DNA of 64,000 nucleotides from Notolepis coatsorum (Eukaryota; Chordata; Actinopteri; Aulopiformes; Paralepididae). The translations under genes and the position numbers were made by a program. The notes beneath the pieces are model-generated. The model saw only the letters and a program-made list of their open reading frames with translations, was not told the DNA's origin and ran no database searches. This document shows positions 1 through 10,178 of this stretch, in pieces. Location of the stretch: the NCBI GenBank assembly GCA_963971535.1, contig OZ020589.1:90146683-90210682 (forward strand), written 5' to 3'. How positions within the stretch are numbered: position 1 is the stretch's first letter; each line of letters starts with the position of its first letter.

Positions 1-1452
1 GAGATCATTGACAGCATGCTTGCAAGAATTAAAGTGTCTAGCTACCGCCGATTTGACGTCTGCATTTCTGATTGAACACTTATGTTCACTGATTCTTAAT
101 TTGAATGGTCTCGTTGTTTTGCCCACATATGAAAAATCACAGGGGCATTTCAGCAGGTACACTATGTTGGAGGAATTGCAGGTGATACGCCCTTTGACCG
201 ATAACCGTTTGCCCGTTTTTGGGTGTGTATAACTTTTGTCTTTGATCATCCCTTGGCAATGTACACAAGATTGACAGGGAAAGTTCCCATCTGGGATGTT
301 AGACATAAAGTGAGTAGATTTTACCTTTGGAAAATCCGTTTTCACCAGCAGATTTGAGAGATTCGCTTGTCTTTTGTAATAGTAATTGGGCGAATGCTGA
401 AACGCCGCTCCCACTATAGGATCTGACTGTAAAATATGCCAGTATTTATTGACAATGGTACGTATGTCTCTAGTAATCGGGCTGTAAGTAGACACAAAGG
501 CCACTTTGTCAGAGTGTACCTTTTTCTTCTTAGGGGCTAGTAACAAGGATCTGTCAATCTGCTGAGTTTTGTGCAGGGCCTTGGCTGTTAATATAGCACT
601 GTATCCTCTGTCATGAAAGTTCTCCCGTAGGGTTTCGGCTTGGGCCTTGAATCTGACCTCCGTGTCACAGATTCTCTTATACCTGAGTATTTGGCTGAAA
701 GGAAGACTATTTTTTAAAGCCGGGGTATGGTAGCTAGAAAAATGTAGGAACGAATTTCTGTCTGTCTCTTTTTTGAAGACCTCTGTATGTAATGAAGTCC
801 CACCTGGGGCTTTGTTGATTAAAACGTCCAAAAAGGGTAGCGTTTGTAAGTCAAACTTCAAAGTAAATTTTATCGTTACTCTACAAGAGTTGAGATATTC
901 AAGGAAGTCATGGAGCTCAGACGATGTACCTGACCAAATAAAGAATAGGTCATCTATATAGCGCATGTAGGATTTGACATGTTTCTCAAACGGGTTATTA
1001 TTAAAAACATGTTCTAATTCAAATTTCGACATAAAAAGATTAGCAATGTTCACTGCAGCTGGCGAGCCCATGCTGAGTCCTCTGTTCTGCAAATAATATA
1101 TATCTTGAAATCTAAAGTAGTTCCTCGTAAGCACAAGATCGGCTAGTCTAACTAGCGCGTCTGTGGAGGGGAGTAATTCTGCTCTCGAGTTTAAATAAAA
1201 ACTCAATGCGTCTAACGCGTCAGCATGTGGAATGCTAGGGTACAGGCTGACTACATCCATTGTAACTAGAAAGTCTGTGGGACTAATATTACAGACTAGA
1301 AGCCCACTCAGGAAGGAAGTAGTGTCTTTTAAATACCCGCGTTGTGAAGAGGCCAAATCCTTAATATGTGCGTCTATATATTGCGATATTTTCTCTGTGG
1401 CAGAGCCTATGCCAGAGACTATAGGTCTACCTGGAGGGTTAACTAGATCTTT
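1..1452 (-). mobile_element. Penelope-like element, inverted 5'-truncated copy
   Basis: This stretch is the reverse complement of 2014-3465: position x pairs with 3466-x across about 1.45 kb. I noticed only two substitutions (near 842 and 1048), so the two copies are nearly identical. It covers the coding region from the RT core to the GIY-YIG domain of a Penelope-like element and lacks the N-terminal part, because homology stops at about 1452. The 3' part lies left of the window. Penelope elements are known to carry truncated copies in direct or inverted orientation next to the full copy, and this looks like such an inverted unit. As a coding copy it is broken. Confidence 0.85.
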
Positions 1453-3618
1453 ACCTTTTATGCCAAAGGGATAGTTAACAGAACCCAATATGTTACTAAC
1501 CTAAACGTGCCAGAAAATGTGGTTGTAGATACAGAAACGGAGCCCGATACCCACTCTTTACCTACTAGTAGAGTATTTAAGCCTCGCAGCTTGTTTGTAC
1601 CCCATCTTAACCCGCCTTCAGTGGATACTTTTTGTAGACTGGTACAGAATGAGGTCTTGAATTTATGTGATACCAGCCACAAGGCCCAACTTTACCCCAA
1701 TTTACTGGAATCGGAGTCGAGAGCGCTCAAGGAGCTCATGGAAAAAGACGATTTAATTTTTAGAAAAGCGGATAAGGGTGCAGGAATAGTTCTCCAAAAT
1801 AAGAGTACGTATGTGACTGAGATTATGAGACAATTGAATGACATGGAGGTGTATACCCAGTTAAATTCAGATCCAGTCTTCCGATTTTCTACGGAAATTA
1901 AAACTGTCCTAAAAAGCCTCAGATTAGCTGAGGTAATCACTGAAAATGAATTTAAATTTATGTTTGTAGAGCACCCAATTACGCCTATCATTTACACCTT
2001 ACCCAAGATCCATAAAGATCTAGTTAACCCTCCAGGTAGACCTATAGTCTCTGGCATAGGCTCTGCCACAGAGAAAATATCGCAATATATAGACGCACAT
2101 ATTAAGGATTTGGCCTCTTCACAACGCGGGTATTTAAAAGACACTACTTCCTTCCTGAGTGGGCTTCTAGTCTGTAATATTAGTCCCACAGACTTTCTAG
2201 TTACAATGGATGTAGTCAGCCTGTACCCTAGCATTCCACATGCTGACGCGTTAGACGCATTGAGTTTTTATTTAAACTCGAGAGCAGAATTACTCCCCTC
2301 CACAGACGCGCTAGTTAGACTAGCCGATCTTGTGCTTACGAGGAACTACTTTAGATTTCAAGATATATATTATTTGCAGAACAGAGGACTCAGCATGGGC
2401 TCGCCAGCTGCAGTGAACCTTGCTAATCTTTTTATGTCGAAATTTGAATTAGAACATGTTTTTAATAATAACCCGTTTGAGAAACATGTCAAATCCTACA
2501 TGCGCTATATAGATGACCTATTCTTTATTTGGTCAGGTACATCGTCTGAGCTCCATGACTTCCTTGAATATCTCAACTCTTGTAGAGTAACGATAAAATT
2601 TACTTTGAAGTTTGACTTACAAACGCGACCCTTTTTGGACGTTTTAATCAACAAAGCCCCAGGTGGGACTTCATTACATACAGAGGTCTTCAAAAAAGAG
2701 ACAGACAGAAATTCGTTCCTACATTTTTCTAGCTACCATACCCCGGCTTTAAAAAATAGTCTTCCTTTCAGCCAAATACTCAGGTATAAGAGAATCTGTG
2801 ACACGGAGGTCAGATTCAAGGCCCAAGCCGAAACCCTACGGGAGAACTTTCATGACAGAGGATACAGTGCTATATTAACAGCCAAGGCCCTGCACAAAAC
2901 TCAGCAGATTGACAGATCCTTGTTACTAGCCCCTAAGAAGAAAAAGGTACACTCTGACAAAGTGGCCTTTGTGTCTACTTACAGCCCGATTACTAGAGAC
3001 ATACGTACCATTGTCAATAAATACTGGCATATTTTACAGTCAGATCCTATAGTGGGAGCGGCGTTTCAGCATTCGCCCAATTACTATTACAAAAGACAAG
3101 CGAATCTCTCAAATCTGCTGGTGAAAACGGATTTTCCAAAGGTAAAATCTACTCACTTTATGTCTAACATCCCAGATGGGAACTTTCCCTGTCAATCTTG
3201 TGTACATTGCCAAGGGATGATCAAAGACAAAAGTTATACACACCCAAAAACGGGCAAACGGTTATCGGTCAAAGGGCGTATCACCTGCAATTCCTCCAAC
3301 ATAGTGTACCTGCTGAAATGCCCCTGTGATTTTTCATATGTGGGCAAAACAACGAGACCATTCAAATTAAGAATCAGTGAACATAAGTGTTCAATCAGAA
3401 ATGCAGACGTCAAATCGGCGGTAGCTAGACACTTTAATTCTTGCAAGCATGCTGTCAATGATCTCCGTTACATGGGTCTTGAATTGGTACATAGGCCCGC
3501 CAGGGGAGGTGACAGACATAAGCTACTTTTGCAAAGGGAATGTTATTTTATTCACCTCTTTAATTGTATAGAACCAAGAGGTATGAATGAAGAGAACTTG
3601 TTGACCTGCTTCCTTTAA
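1447..3618 (+). CDS. Penelope-like reverse transcriptase with GIY-YIG endonuclease
   Basis: The frame is open from 1447 (after a TAG at 1444) to TAA at 3616-3618. The 703-residue reading from 1507 starts at GTG. The first in-frame ATG is at 1738, so the true N-terminus is probably missing or upstream of the palindrome break. RT motifs appear in order: PKIHKD and GRPIVSG, then MDVVSLYPSIPH (motif A), GLSMGSPAAVNLANLF (motif B) and YMRYIDDLFF (motif C, YIDD). A Cys-rich linker (CQSCVHC) leads into the GIY-YIG nuclease module, NIVYLLKCPC followed by FSYVGKT and LRISEHK. This order of RT then GIY-YIG is diagnostic of Penelope-like retroelements, which nick DNA with GIY-YIG and prime reverse transcription there. 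No internal stop or frameshift is present. Confidence 0.9.
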   Translation: MFTFYAKGIVNRTQYVTNLNVPENVVVDTETEPDTHSLPTSRVFKPRSLFVPHLNPPSVDTFCRLVQNEVLNLCDTSHKAQLYPNLLESESRALKELMEKDDLIFRKADKGAGIVLQNKSTYVTEIMRQLNDMEVYTQLNSDPVFRFSTEIKTVLKSLRLAEVITENEFKFMFVEHPITPIIYTLPKIHKDLVNPPGRPIVSGIGSATEKISQYIDAHIKDLASSQRGYLKDTTSFLSGLLVCNISPTDFLVTMDVVSLYPSIPHADALDALSFYLNSRAELLPSTDALVRLADLVLTRNYFRFQDIYYLQNRGLSMGSPAAVNLANLFMSKFELEHVFNNNPFEKHVKSYMRYIDDLFFIWSGTSSELHDFLEYLNSCRVTIKFTLKFDLQTRPFLDVLINKAPGGTSLHTEVFKKETDRNSFLHFSSYHTPALKNSLPFSQILRYKRICDTEVRFKAQAETLRENFHDRGYSAILTAKALHKTQQIDRSLLLAPKKKKVHSDKVAFVSTYSPITRDIRTIVNKYWHILQSDPIVGAAFQHSPNYYYKRQANLSNLLVKTDFPKVKSTHFMSNIPDGNFPCQSCVHCQGMIKDKSYTHPKTGKRLSVKGRITCNSSNIVYLLKCPCDFSYVGKTTRPFKLRISEHKCSIRNADVKSAVARHFNSCKHAVNDLRYMGLELVHRPARGGDRHKLLLQRECYFIHLFNCIEPRGMNEENLLTCFL

Positions 3619-3652
3619 AGGGTTTCAAGTTTACTTTTGATTGTTTATGGTT

Positions 3653-4275
3653 TATTTATATAAAAAATGAATAAGGTATTAGAGTGTATCTAGCTAGCCA
3701 TACATATTGGCGGACGTATTTACCCAAGGGTTTTTATGGTTTATTGTTTATTTATATAAAATGAATTAGCCATTAGAGTGTATCTAGCCATACACAATGG
3801 CGGACTTATTTACCCAAGGGTCTCTGGTTTACTTTTTATTGTTTATTGTTTATTTATAAATGAATAAGGCATTAGAGTGTATCTATCTAGCCATATATAA
3901 ATGCAGACTTATTTACCCAAAGGGTTTCCTGTTTAGTTTTTGTTTTTGTTGTTTATGGCTTATATAAAATGAATGAGGCATTGTAGTGTATCTATCTAGC
4001 TAGACATACTAGATATTTTTGCTACTTTGATTTATGTTTTTTGTTTCCTGCACAATAATTTTAATTTTAATCTTATACCTACATTTACCATCTGTATATT
4101 GTGGTAATTTTGACTTTAGTTTTTTCATCTGGTTTCCTCTTTATTACGAGGCTCAAAAAAAGAGTTTGACTGTAAGCCAAAGGGCGGACTTATTTACCCT
4201 AGGGTTCTTGTCTATGGTTCATATTGAAAATGAATAAGGCATTAGAATGTACCTATATCTAGCCATGCATATTAG
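3653..4275 (+). repeat. Penelope 3' UTR tandem repeat
   Basis: Units of about 93-110 bp each carry a TTTATTTATA start, then ATTAGAGTGTATCTAGC, then GGCGGACTTATTTACCC. Units start near 3653, 3746, 3848 and 3958 (partial), with a further diverged piece at 4170-4275. They lie directly after the stop codon and before the element's tail, so they look like part of the 3' untranslated region rather than an unrelated satellite. No coding potential was seen. Confidence 0.7.
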
Positions 4276-4485
4276 ATGTCAATTTTGGTTTTGTTTCTAG
4301 TATAACAATTTTATGATTTTGTATCTATTATCTACATTTTGTATTTGTATATTTAAGAATGGACTCTTGACTTTTAAGTACTTCCTGGGTCAAACTAGAC
4401 CTTATAGTAATTCAACACACCTGTGGATGATGTCACTTCCTGCTGTTCTTGATATAAAAACAATATTGTCTGTGAGAACATTTGC

Positions 4486-4528
4486 TAGCCATCAACACTG
4501 AAGAAGGAACTCTAAAGCACTTAAAAAT
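4486..4528 (+). other. Degenerate hammerhead-like motif near Penelope 3' end
   Basis: The sequence holds CTGAAGA (matching the CUGANGA box) at 4498-4504, then a weak stem, AAA, and an AGCA...TGCT hairpin. ATCA upstream can pair with TGAT downstream to close stem I. The G expected before AAA is a T, so the core would be inactive. Penelope-like elements are known to carry minimal hammerhead ribozymes near their ends, which is why this was considered. The match is short and could be chance. Confidence 0.22.
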
Positions 4529-4652
4529 GCTTGATTTAACCCTTTGATGCATACAGTCTAGCGCTGACCTTCGAATATTTTTTTGGCAATCGAAGCTTCG
4601 GGGCCGAGCTTCGATTTTAATTCGAAGCTTCGAATTAAAAAAAATCAATTAA

Positions 4653-4654
<2 letters not shown>

Positions 4655-4719
<65 letters not shown>

Positions 4720-4726
4720 TGTATCT
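4655..4726. repeat. (TA)n microsatellite
   Basis: About 35 TA units lie inside the hAT element. The sister element has a TA run at the equivalent place (56538-56578). Confidence 0.95.
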
Positions 4727-5207
4727 TATGTTGTGGGACTTGTACAGCACTTTGGTAAACTTTGTTGTTTTTAAATGTGCTCTATAAATAAAGTGGATTG
4801 GATTAATGAATTAAGTAGCCCCTTTCGTGACTGTGACGCAGCCAACACGGCTGTGTGATTTAATTCAAGGTGGATCGCTGTTGTCGTTTGAACAACTTCA
4901 GATTTCATGGGAACTACCAATCCCCCAAATCAAGAATGTTTAAGATGAATGAAGTAAGATTTTGATTATTTGAAATATGGCCTGTGTAGACTAAACTATG
5001 CACAGAATTATGTCAGTCTACAAGGTCCGGCAATGTAGACCTTGTAGACTCCACTACAGACCAATTATCAGTGAAGTGTTCATGCATTTTTAAGAAGGGC
5101 TACTTCCACAAAAAAACAAAGAACTCACCAAAACATCTCAGTAGCACCTTATCTAAATGTTCTATTTCATATATGGAGATTCATATTTATTTATGTATTG
5201 CATGCAT

Positions 5208-6605
5208 CAGGGTTCGAAATTAACGGGGGCTCGGGGCAAAATGCCCTTGAAAATGGACTAAATGCCCTCGAAAATCAGTTAAGGGGGGCAGAAAATGCCC
5301 CCGACAGTTTACTAATTATATATATAATTATATATATGATCTACAGTGCAAGCATTTCCCTTGTATTTGCCCCTAATAATATGTGTGTGTGCGCGACCCG
5401 GAAAGATCATTTACTCGAGACGAGTGACGATTACAAAACAGCTCCGCTGTTAATAGTCCCACATTACACAAGGCGCATAAACGTCCAATCACAGTAGCGC
5501 CCGAAAACAAAGTCACGGTACCGGCTTAGGCAAGTTATACATTCAGAATCAGACAACGCAAAAAAATCAGCCAGCCATGAAGCCCATTCATTTTTATTTT
5601 GAGCAAAAGAGAGACGAGGAGAAAGAGGAATCCGGCTGACATGGTTTTTTGAAGTGATATTCGCACGTGTTTTTGCGGGTCCAGTCCCCACGGTATGTTG
5701 ACAGAATTCGCAAAACACCTTATCGACTGAAGCATAAAAGTCATTAGGATACTGCTCTGCTCTGAATTTAGGGCTTAGTGGGGAATTTCTTCCGACGTTA
5801 ACGTTAACGACGCACCGAAGCAGCTAGACGCTTGGACATTTCTCTGTGTTGTGTTGTGTGTAACACGCAGCTGTCCCCGCCTCCCTAGCTCCTTGCAACA
5901 AACGTTCCACCCAAAAACGGAATTTCTATTTCATAATGAATTAAATAATTGTATAAAGAATTTTCAATGTTCTGTCATCTAATAATATATTCCATTACCT
6001 TTCCTATCTGTATCAAAGTCAAAATGTTGGTATCATAACAACACTACAACATACAAAAGCAGCTTGACAACCGATATCCTTTGCGTTTGATTGATTGAAA
6101 ACTTTATTAACAGATTGCAGAATGGGTACAATACAGTACAGCTCAATACACACAATTGTTAAGGGGATGCAGACCAGAGAAAGACTTTCGTCTTGTTTAC
6201 ATCAGGGTCCCCCATTTTCAATTCATAGTGTGCACACGCACAGTATAATATGCATGTGATAAATAGTTAATAAACTCTGTGTTACTTGAACAATTTTCAC
6301 TGTGCTCCTAAATTTCTTTGTGTGCTCCTAAATTTTTATTTAGATTTTATTTATTAACATTTTATTTAAGAGCACATGTGCTCCTTGGGAAAAAGGTTAG
6401 CGTAGAGCCCTATATATGGAGACATTAACATTACATTATCAAACATAGGGACGAAGACTGTAAAAAAAAGTGTCAATGTTTTATAATCCTTATGTTAATT
6501 TTCATCATACAAATTCAGTGCCCCCGAAATACAAAAAAAGCCCCCGAAAATCAATTAAGGGGGGCAAAAAAAGCCCTTGAAAAAAAATGTTAATTTCTAA
6601 CCCTG
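5208..6605. mobile_element. Non-autonomous hAT element nested in 4559-8460
   Basis: Inverted ends CAGGGTTCGAAATTAAC and GTTAATTTCTAACCCTG are flanked by the 8-bp duplication GCATGCAT (5200-5207 and 6606-6613). Removing the 1398 bp restores continuity with the sister element at about 55.0 kb. Subterminal GGGGGCA/GCCCCC-rich blocks occur at both ends. No transposase frame was seen. A reverse LINE-B 3' tail (6087-6226) is carried inside. Confidence 0.85.
6087..6226 (-). mobile_element. LINE-B 3' tail (short 5'-truncated copy)
   Basis: This is the reverse complement of the 3' end of the LINE at 31898-33530: GAATTGAAAATGGGGGACC, then the AAGTCTTTCTCTGGTCTGC block, ending AATAAAGTTTTCAATCAATC. The same tail recurs at about 30.4, 31.5, 31.8, 33.4, 36.0, 52.0 and 52.2 kb, so the family is abundant here. 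Confidence 0.75.
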
Positions 6606-6765
6606 GCATGCATTTCTACATTTTATTTCCTATTTTGTTTATTCATCCCAGTATCTTTCTTTCTTATGTGTGGAATTCTACAAGGCATTTACATTCACAT
6701 TTACATTTAGTCATTTAGCTGACGCTTTTATCCAAAGCGACTTACAAGTTCTGAAGGAAGGATAC

Positions 6766-7910
6766 TGTGAGGATTCGCCTGTTTCCCTGGACCTTTTTTC
6801 CCTGTCCTCTCCTCACCAGCCCCCACCTTTGGACATTCCCTGTCTACTCTCCTTCACCAGCCCCCACCCTTGCGAGAATTTTCCCTGTCTACTCTCCTTC
6901 ACCAGCCCCCACCCTTGGACGTTCTTGTTCCTCTTCCTTCACGCACCTGTTGGGAGTTTGCAATCACCTCGGGAGAGTACATAGGTTGCAGACTCCCCTC
7001 CAGTCCTGGTCGGGTCGTTCTGTGTTCATGGAGTTCTGTGTGCTGGTCTGTATTCTGTACGTTACCATCACCTGCCGCGTCTCCGGCGTGAGACGACGTG
7101 CCAGCCCTCACCCCCTATTTCCACGGGAGGATGGCGTCTCTTCGTGATCCTCGTTCCTGGGGTGAGGCTCGCCGGCCCGTCGCTCCCTATTATTCCACGG
7201 GAGGATGGCGGGTGCTCATCCCGTTCCCCTCGGACCCCGGCTCGTCATCGCTCCCTATTTCCACGGGAGGATGGCGTGTTCTCGCCCCGGTCCCCTGGGA
7301 CCCCCTGTGTTCTGCGCTGCCCTTCTGCAGCATCCGAGGAGGAGGAGGAGGATTCCGTTAAGAGCAGCAGAGCCCTACTCTGTGTAGGGACGAAGAGGAT
7401 CTCCGTGCCAGGCCTCCGCCGTCGGGCCCCTGTCCCCGTGCCAGGCCTCCGCCGTCGGGCCCCTGTCCCCGTGCCAGGCCTCCGCCGTCGGGCCCCTGTC
7501 CCCGTGCCAGGCCTCCGCCGTCGGGCCCCTGTCCCCGTGCCCGGCCTCCGCCATCGGAACCCTGTCCTCATCCCTGTAAGCAGCTCTGGCCCTCGCCCTG
7601 TCCAAGGCCTTAACCCTGTTCTCTGTCCCTGTCTCCAGCCCGCCTCTCCGGGCCTCTGTCCCTGTCCCCCTCTCCAGTGCCCCTGGTCCTGGCCCTGGCC
7701 CTTAGCCCTGGCCCTTAGCCTTAGGCCCTTAGCCTGTTCGCCTCTTAAAGGCACAGTGCCGCATTTTCCATATTTCCTTGACTCTAGTGTTTTTGTGTTC
7801 TCCCTTAAAGGGACTGTGCCGCTTTTTGTTCTATAATAAATATTTGCCCTGTTTTGGCTTACTCTCATACCTGTCTTGTGTTGTGCGATTGGGGTCGGTT
7901 ACAAACCATA
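6766..7910 (+). mobile_element. GC-rich insert, possible solo LTR
   Basis: This block is absent from the sister element at 54.8 kb. It could start TGTGAGGATTCGCC (6770) and end GGTCGGTTACA (about 7908), with a polyadenylation-type AATAAA near 7835 (ATAATAAATATTTG), as in an LTR. I could not find a matching 4-6 bp target duplication. The interior is built of degenerate direct repeats: a CACCAGCCCCCACC unit at 6795-6925, a TCCACGGGAGGATGGCG unit at 7108-7280, and the 33-bp array below. Long open frames here follow from GC-rich repeats and are not treated as genes. Confidence 0.35.
7407..7560. repeat. 33-bp minisatellite
   Basis: About 4.5 copies of a 33-bp unit containing CAGGCCTCCGCCGTCGGGCC. 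Because 33 is a multiple of three, it leaves repeated frames open on both strands and yields artefactual proteins. Confidence 0.9.
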
Positions 7911-8468
7911 ACAACAATTCTATCAGCTGAGTAACAATATTCATCAAAGTGTTGCGTGTTACAGTGTAGGTTAGTTTATTAGGACAAGTGCATGACAGTA
8001 AGGTTAGTTAGGGTTAGATTTTTTTAATTTTATTCTTTTAATTTTATTTCAGATAATGGTTGAAGAAGTGCGTCTTTAGTCGACGGCGAAAGATTGGACG
8101 GGATTCGGCTATCCTAACTGGGGTGGGTAGTTCATTCCACCATTGTGGGGCAAGGACTGAGAATAGGCGTGTAGGTGGTGTATATGTGTTTGAGGATGAT
8201 ATCCTTCAAACAGGCAATAGTGATGATATAATTTGGGCAGTGCTGAGCTGTGTTACTTTCCTCCAGTGTATTTGTCCCCCGGCCCCACCCAATGGCCCCA
8301 TACACACACACACCGAAGTAAAAATACAAAAAAAAAATTGAAAAAAAAATTGAAAAAAGAATTATTATTATTTATTTTTAAACTTCGATTTTTTTTTAAT
8401 GTTCGAAGCTTGTGCCATTGAACGAAGCTTCGAAGCTTCTAAGTATTTAAGACAGCCCTAATACAGTC

Positions 8469-8963
8469 ACGCCAATATGATGATTATAATAAGTCCCTGC
8501 AACATATGTTTGCATTACCCTTCAAGGTCTAAAGTAACTAGCTCCACCTTCTCAGAATTTTCCCTTTTTTTTTGTTACATAATGTAAAATTACAGATTCA
8601 TACCTTCAAAATAAGCCATCAATTGTCAAATTTGAGACGATAGTTTTCAATCAATGTCCTATCAAACATTCTGGTAAAATCCTAACTACTTTTCAGGATA
8701 GGACTTGAACTTGATCCAAGTTCATTCAGCTATCTGATGAGAGAACTACACTCCCAGAATTCAATGTGATCATTGTCACTAGAACCATTTCACACCTGGA
8801 GCAAAGGCCCAGTCATTCCTTTGTTATTCCAGTGAATGGACCCAGCAGGAGGCCTAGCCTAGCGACAAGCGGCCACTACATATTATCCATACAATACCCA
8901 ACATATGCACAATTACCATGATTTTACTGTGTTTAGTGTATTTTAGAGAGAGAGAGAGAGAGA

Positions 8964-9006
<43 letters not shown>

Positions 9007-9393
9007 TGTGTGTCTTGCTCTCTCTCCCTCTCCCTATATCTCTCTCTGAATATGCACTATTGTATCAGTAACACATGGATGGATTCAGAGAAATATCACA
9101 TTGTGTGCCGCCATAAGCCTTCGAGGGCTTCTGCATCATCATGCAAAACTGACACACAAGCTAGATAGCATATTATATGACCATGCCTAAAACCTATAGG
9201 TACATTTAACTTTAAAATGTACCAAACAAAAGTTATGGGGGGGGGGGGCATAATTATGATATAAGAGCAACTTTGGTGGACCATGTCATCAACCATGGCC
9301 TGACTATGAGGGATGCTGGGCAGAGAGTCTAATCTAAGCTGCTTCACAGTGGCATCATAATAAGAACATTCCAACTGGAAAACAGGTATGTAT
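8469..9393. other. No gene recognised; (GA)n microsatellite
   Basis: AT-rich unique-looking DNA with a purine GA repeat at about 8946-9004. A minus-strand open frame at 9096-9374 has no recognisable motif and I do not call it a gene. Confidence 0.6.
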
Positions 9394-9530
9394 TCACCTC
9401 TCTACTTTTATTACATTGGATTCCATTTTGTCACAGGAAAGATTTGCCTCTAGGATGAAACCTAGGTATGTAATTTCATCTTTCCTTGTGACAATATTGT
9501 CACCCACTGTACAAGAAGACTGTACAAGAA
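9394..9530 (-). pseudogene. LINE-B reverse transcriptase fragment
   Basis: The minus strand encodes TVGDNIVTRKDEITYLG followed by ILEANLSCDKMESNVIK. This matches the stretch just after the RT core of the LINE at 31905-32567. It is only a short internal piece with no ends. Confidence 0.7.
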
Positions 9531-9930
9531 ATTCCTTCTGTAATATACTGATTTTCTTTCTTGTGTACTCTGCCATACAGTAGTTAATGTTAAATAAAGC
9601 CCATTTGAATTGAGAGAGAGAGCGAGAGTGTGTGTGTGTGTGTGTGTTAGGGCTGTCTTAAATGCTTCGAAGCTTCGAACGTTCGATTCGATGGCACAGG
9701 CTTCGAACGTTTTAAAAAAAATCGAAGTTCTAAAAAAAAAAAAAAAAAAAAAAAAAGTTTTTATTTTTTTTTCCAAAACCTTCCGCCTCCATTTCATGAA
9801 ACGAAAGTAAGCGGCGCCTTCCCGCCTCCATTCCATGAAACGAAAGTAAGCAGCGCCTCGACTCCACCTCTCTAGAACAAGCACGTGGAGATTATCTGTG
9901 TTGAAAACAACAAGTACATGTGCGGCAGAC

Positions 9931-10071
9931 ATGTCGACGAAGAAGTCATCAGACGTGTGGTTACACTTTAAAATATGCCAAGACAATGCCCAAAAAGTCG
10001 AGTGCCAGATATGCCAGAAGAAATTGGCATATCACAACTCTACAACAGCTTTGTCAAATCACCTAAAAAAC
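9931..10071 (+). CDS. hAT transposase exon 1 (BED zinc finger)
   Basis: ATG at 9931 opens 47 codons (MSTKKSSDVW...) ending AAC before a GTAAAT donor. It encodes most of a BED-type zinc finger: the aromatic start (VWLHFKI), CQICQ (the two cysteines) and SNHLKN (first histidine). Unspliced, the frame ends a few codons later at a TAA. Joining to 10179 after a 107-bp GT...AG intron (10072-10178) keeps phase 0 and adds VH, which places the second zinc-binding histidine as H-x4-H. The finger would bind the transposon ends. Confidence 0.82.
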
Positions 10072-10178
10072 GTAAATATGCTTGTTAATTAATTAATAAG
10101 GCTATGCCTATGCTGCTATGACTAATGTGTTACCAAGTTGTCTAATTTAATTGTAATAAGTATAATCTGCTTTTGTAG

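Larger units (their letters stand above)
6690..8300 (-). mobile_element. L2-like LINE 3' fragment, interrupted
   Basis: Read on the minus strand, 8180-8060 encodes the end of a LINE ORF (WWNELPTPVR followed by RRRLKTHFFNHYLK and stop). A 3' UTR follows, and then the tail TCGCTTTGGATAAAAGCG and CTAAATGACTAAATG at 6690-6740. That hairpin tail is typical of L2-clade LINEs and derived SINEs in fish. The fragment is split by the insert at 6766-7910. The same fragment occurs in the sister hAT at 54630-54920, so it was captured before the hAT family spread. Confidence 0.6.
4559..8460 (-). mobile_element. Large non-autonomous hAT element (family 1), reverse orientation
   Basis: The ends are TAGCGCTGACCTTCGAA at the left and GACAGCCCTA at the right, flanked by the exact 8-bp duplication ATACAGTC (4551-4558 and 8461-8468). 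Terminal and subterminal TTCGAAGCTTCG-rich sequence matches both ends of the autonomous hAT at 9648-13066. The interior contains no transposase. It matches, in inverse order, the interior of the element at 54438-56663: an L2-like LINE 3' piece, a shared region around 4750-5200, and a TA repeat. It has since been hit by a second hAT (5208-6605) and another insert (6766-7910). It sits at the Penelope tail. Confidence 0.85.

Noticed and set aside
1507..1509. Start codon of the Penelope ORF at 1507
   Set aside because: The codon is GTG and the frame is open further upstream to 1447; no Kozak-type ATG is present there.
6670..7868. Several overlapping open frames on both strands, up to 230 residues
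   Set aside because: They arise from GC-rich direct repeats whose unit length is a multiple of three; the proteins are low-complexity and frames are open on both strands.
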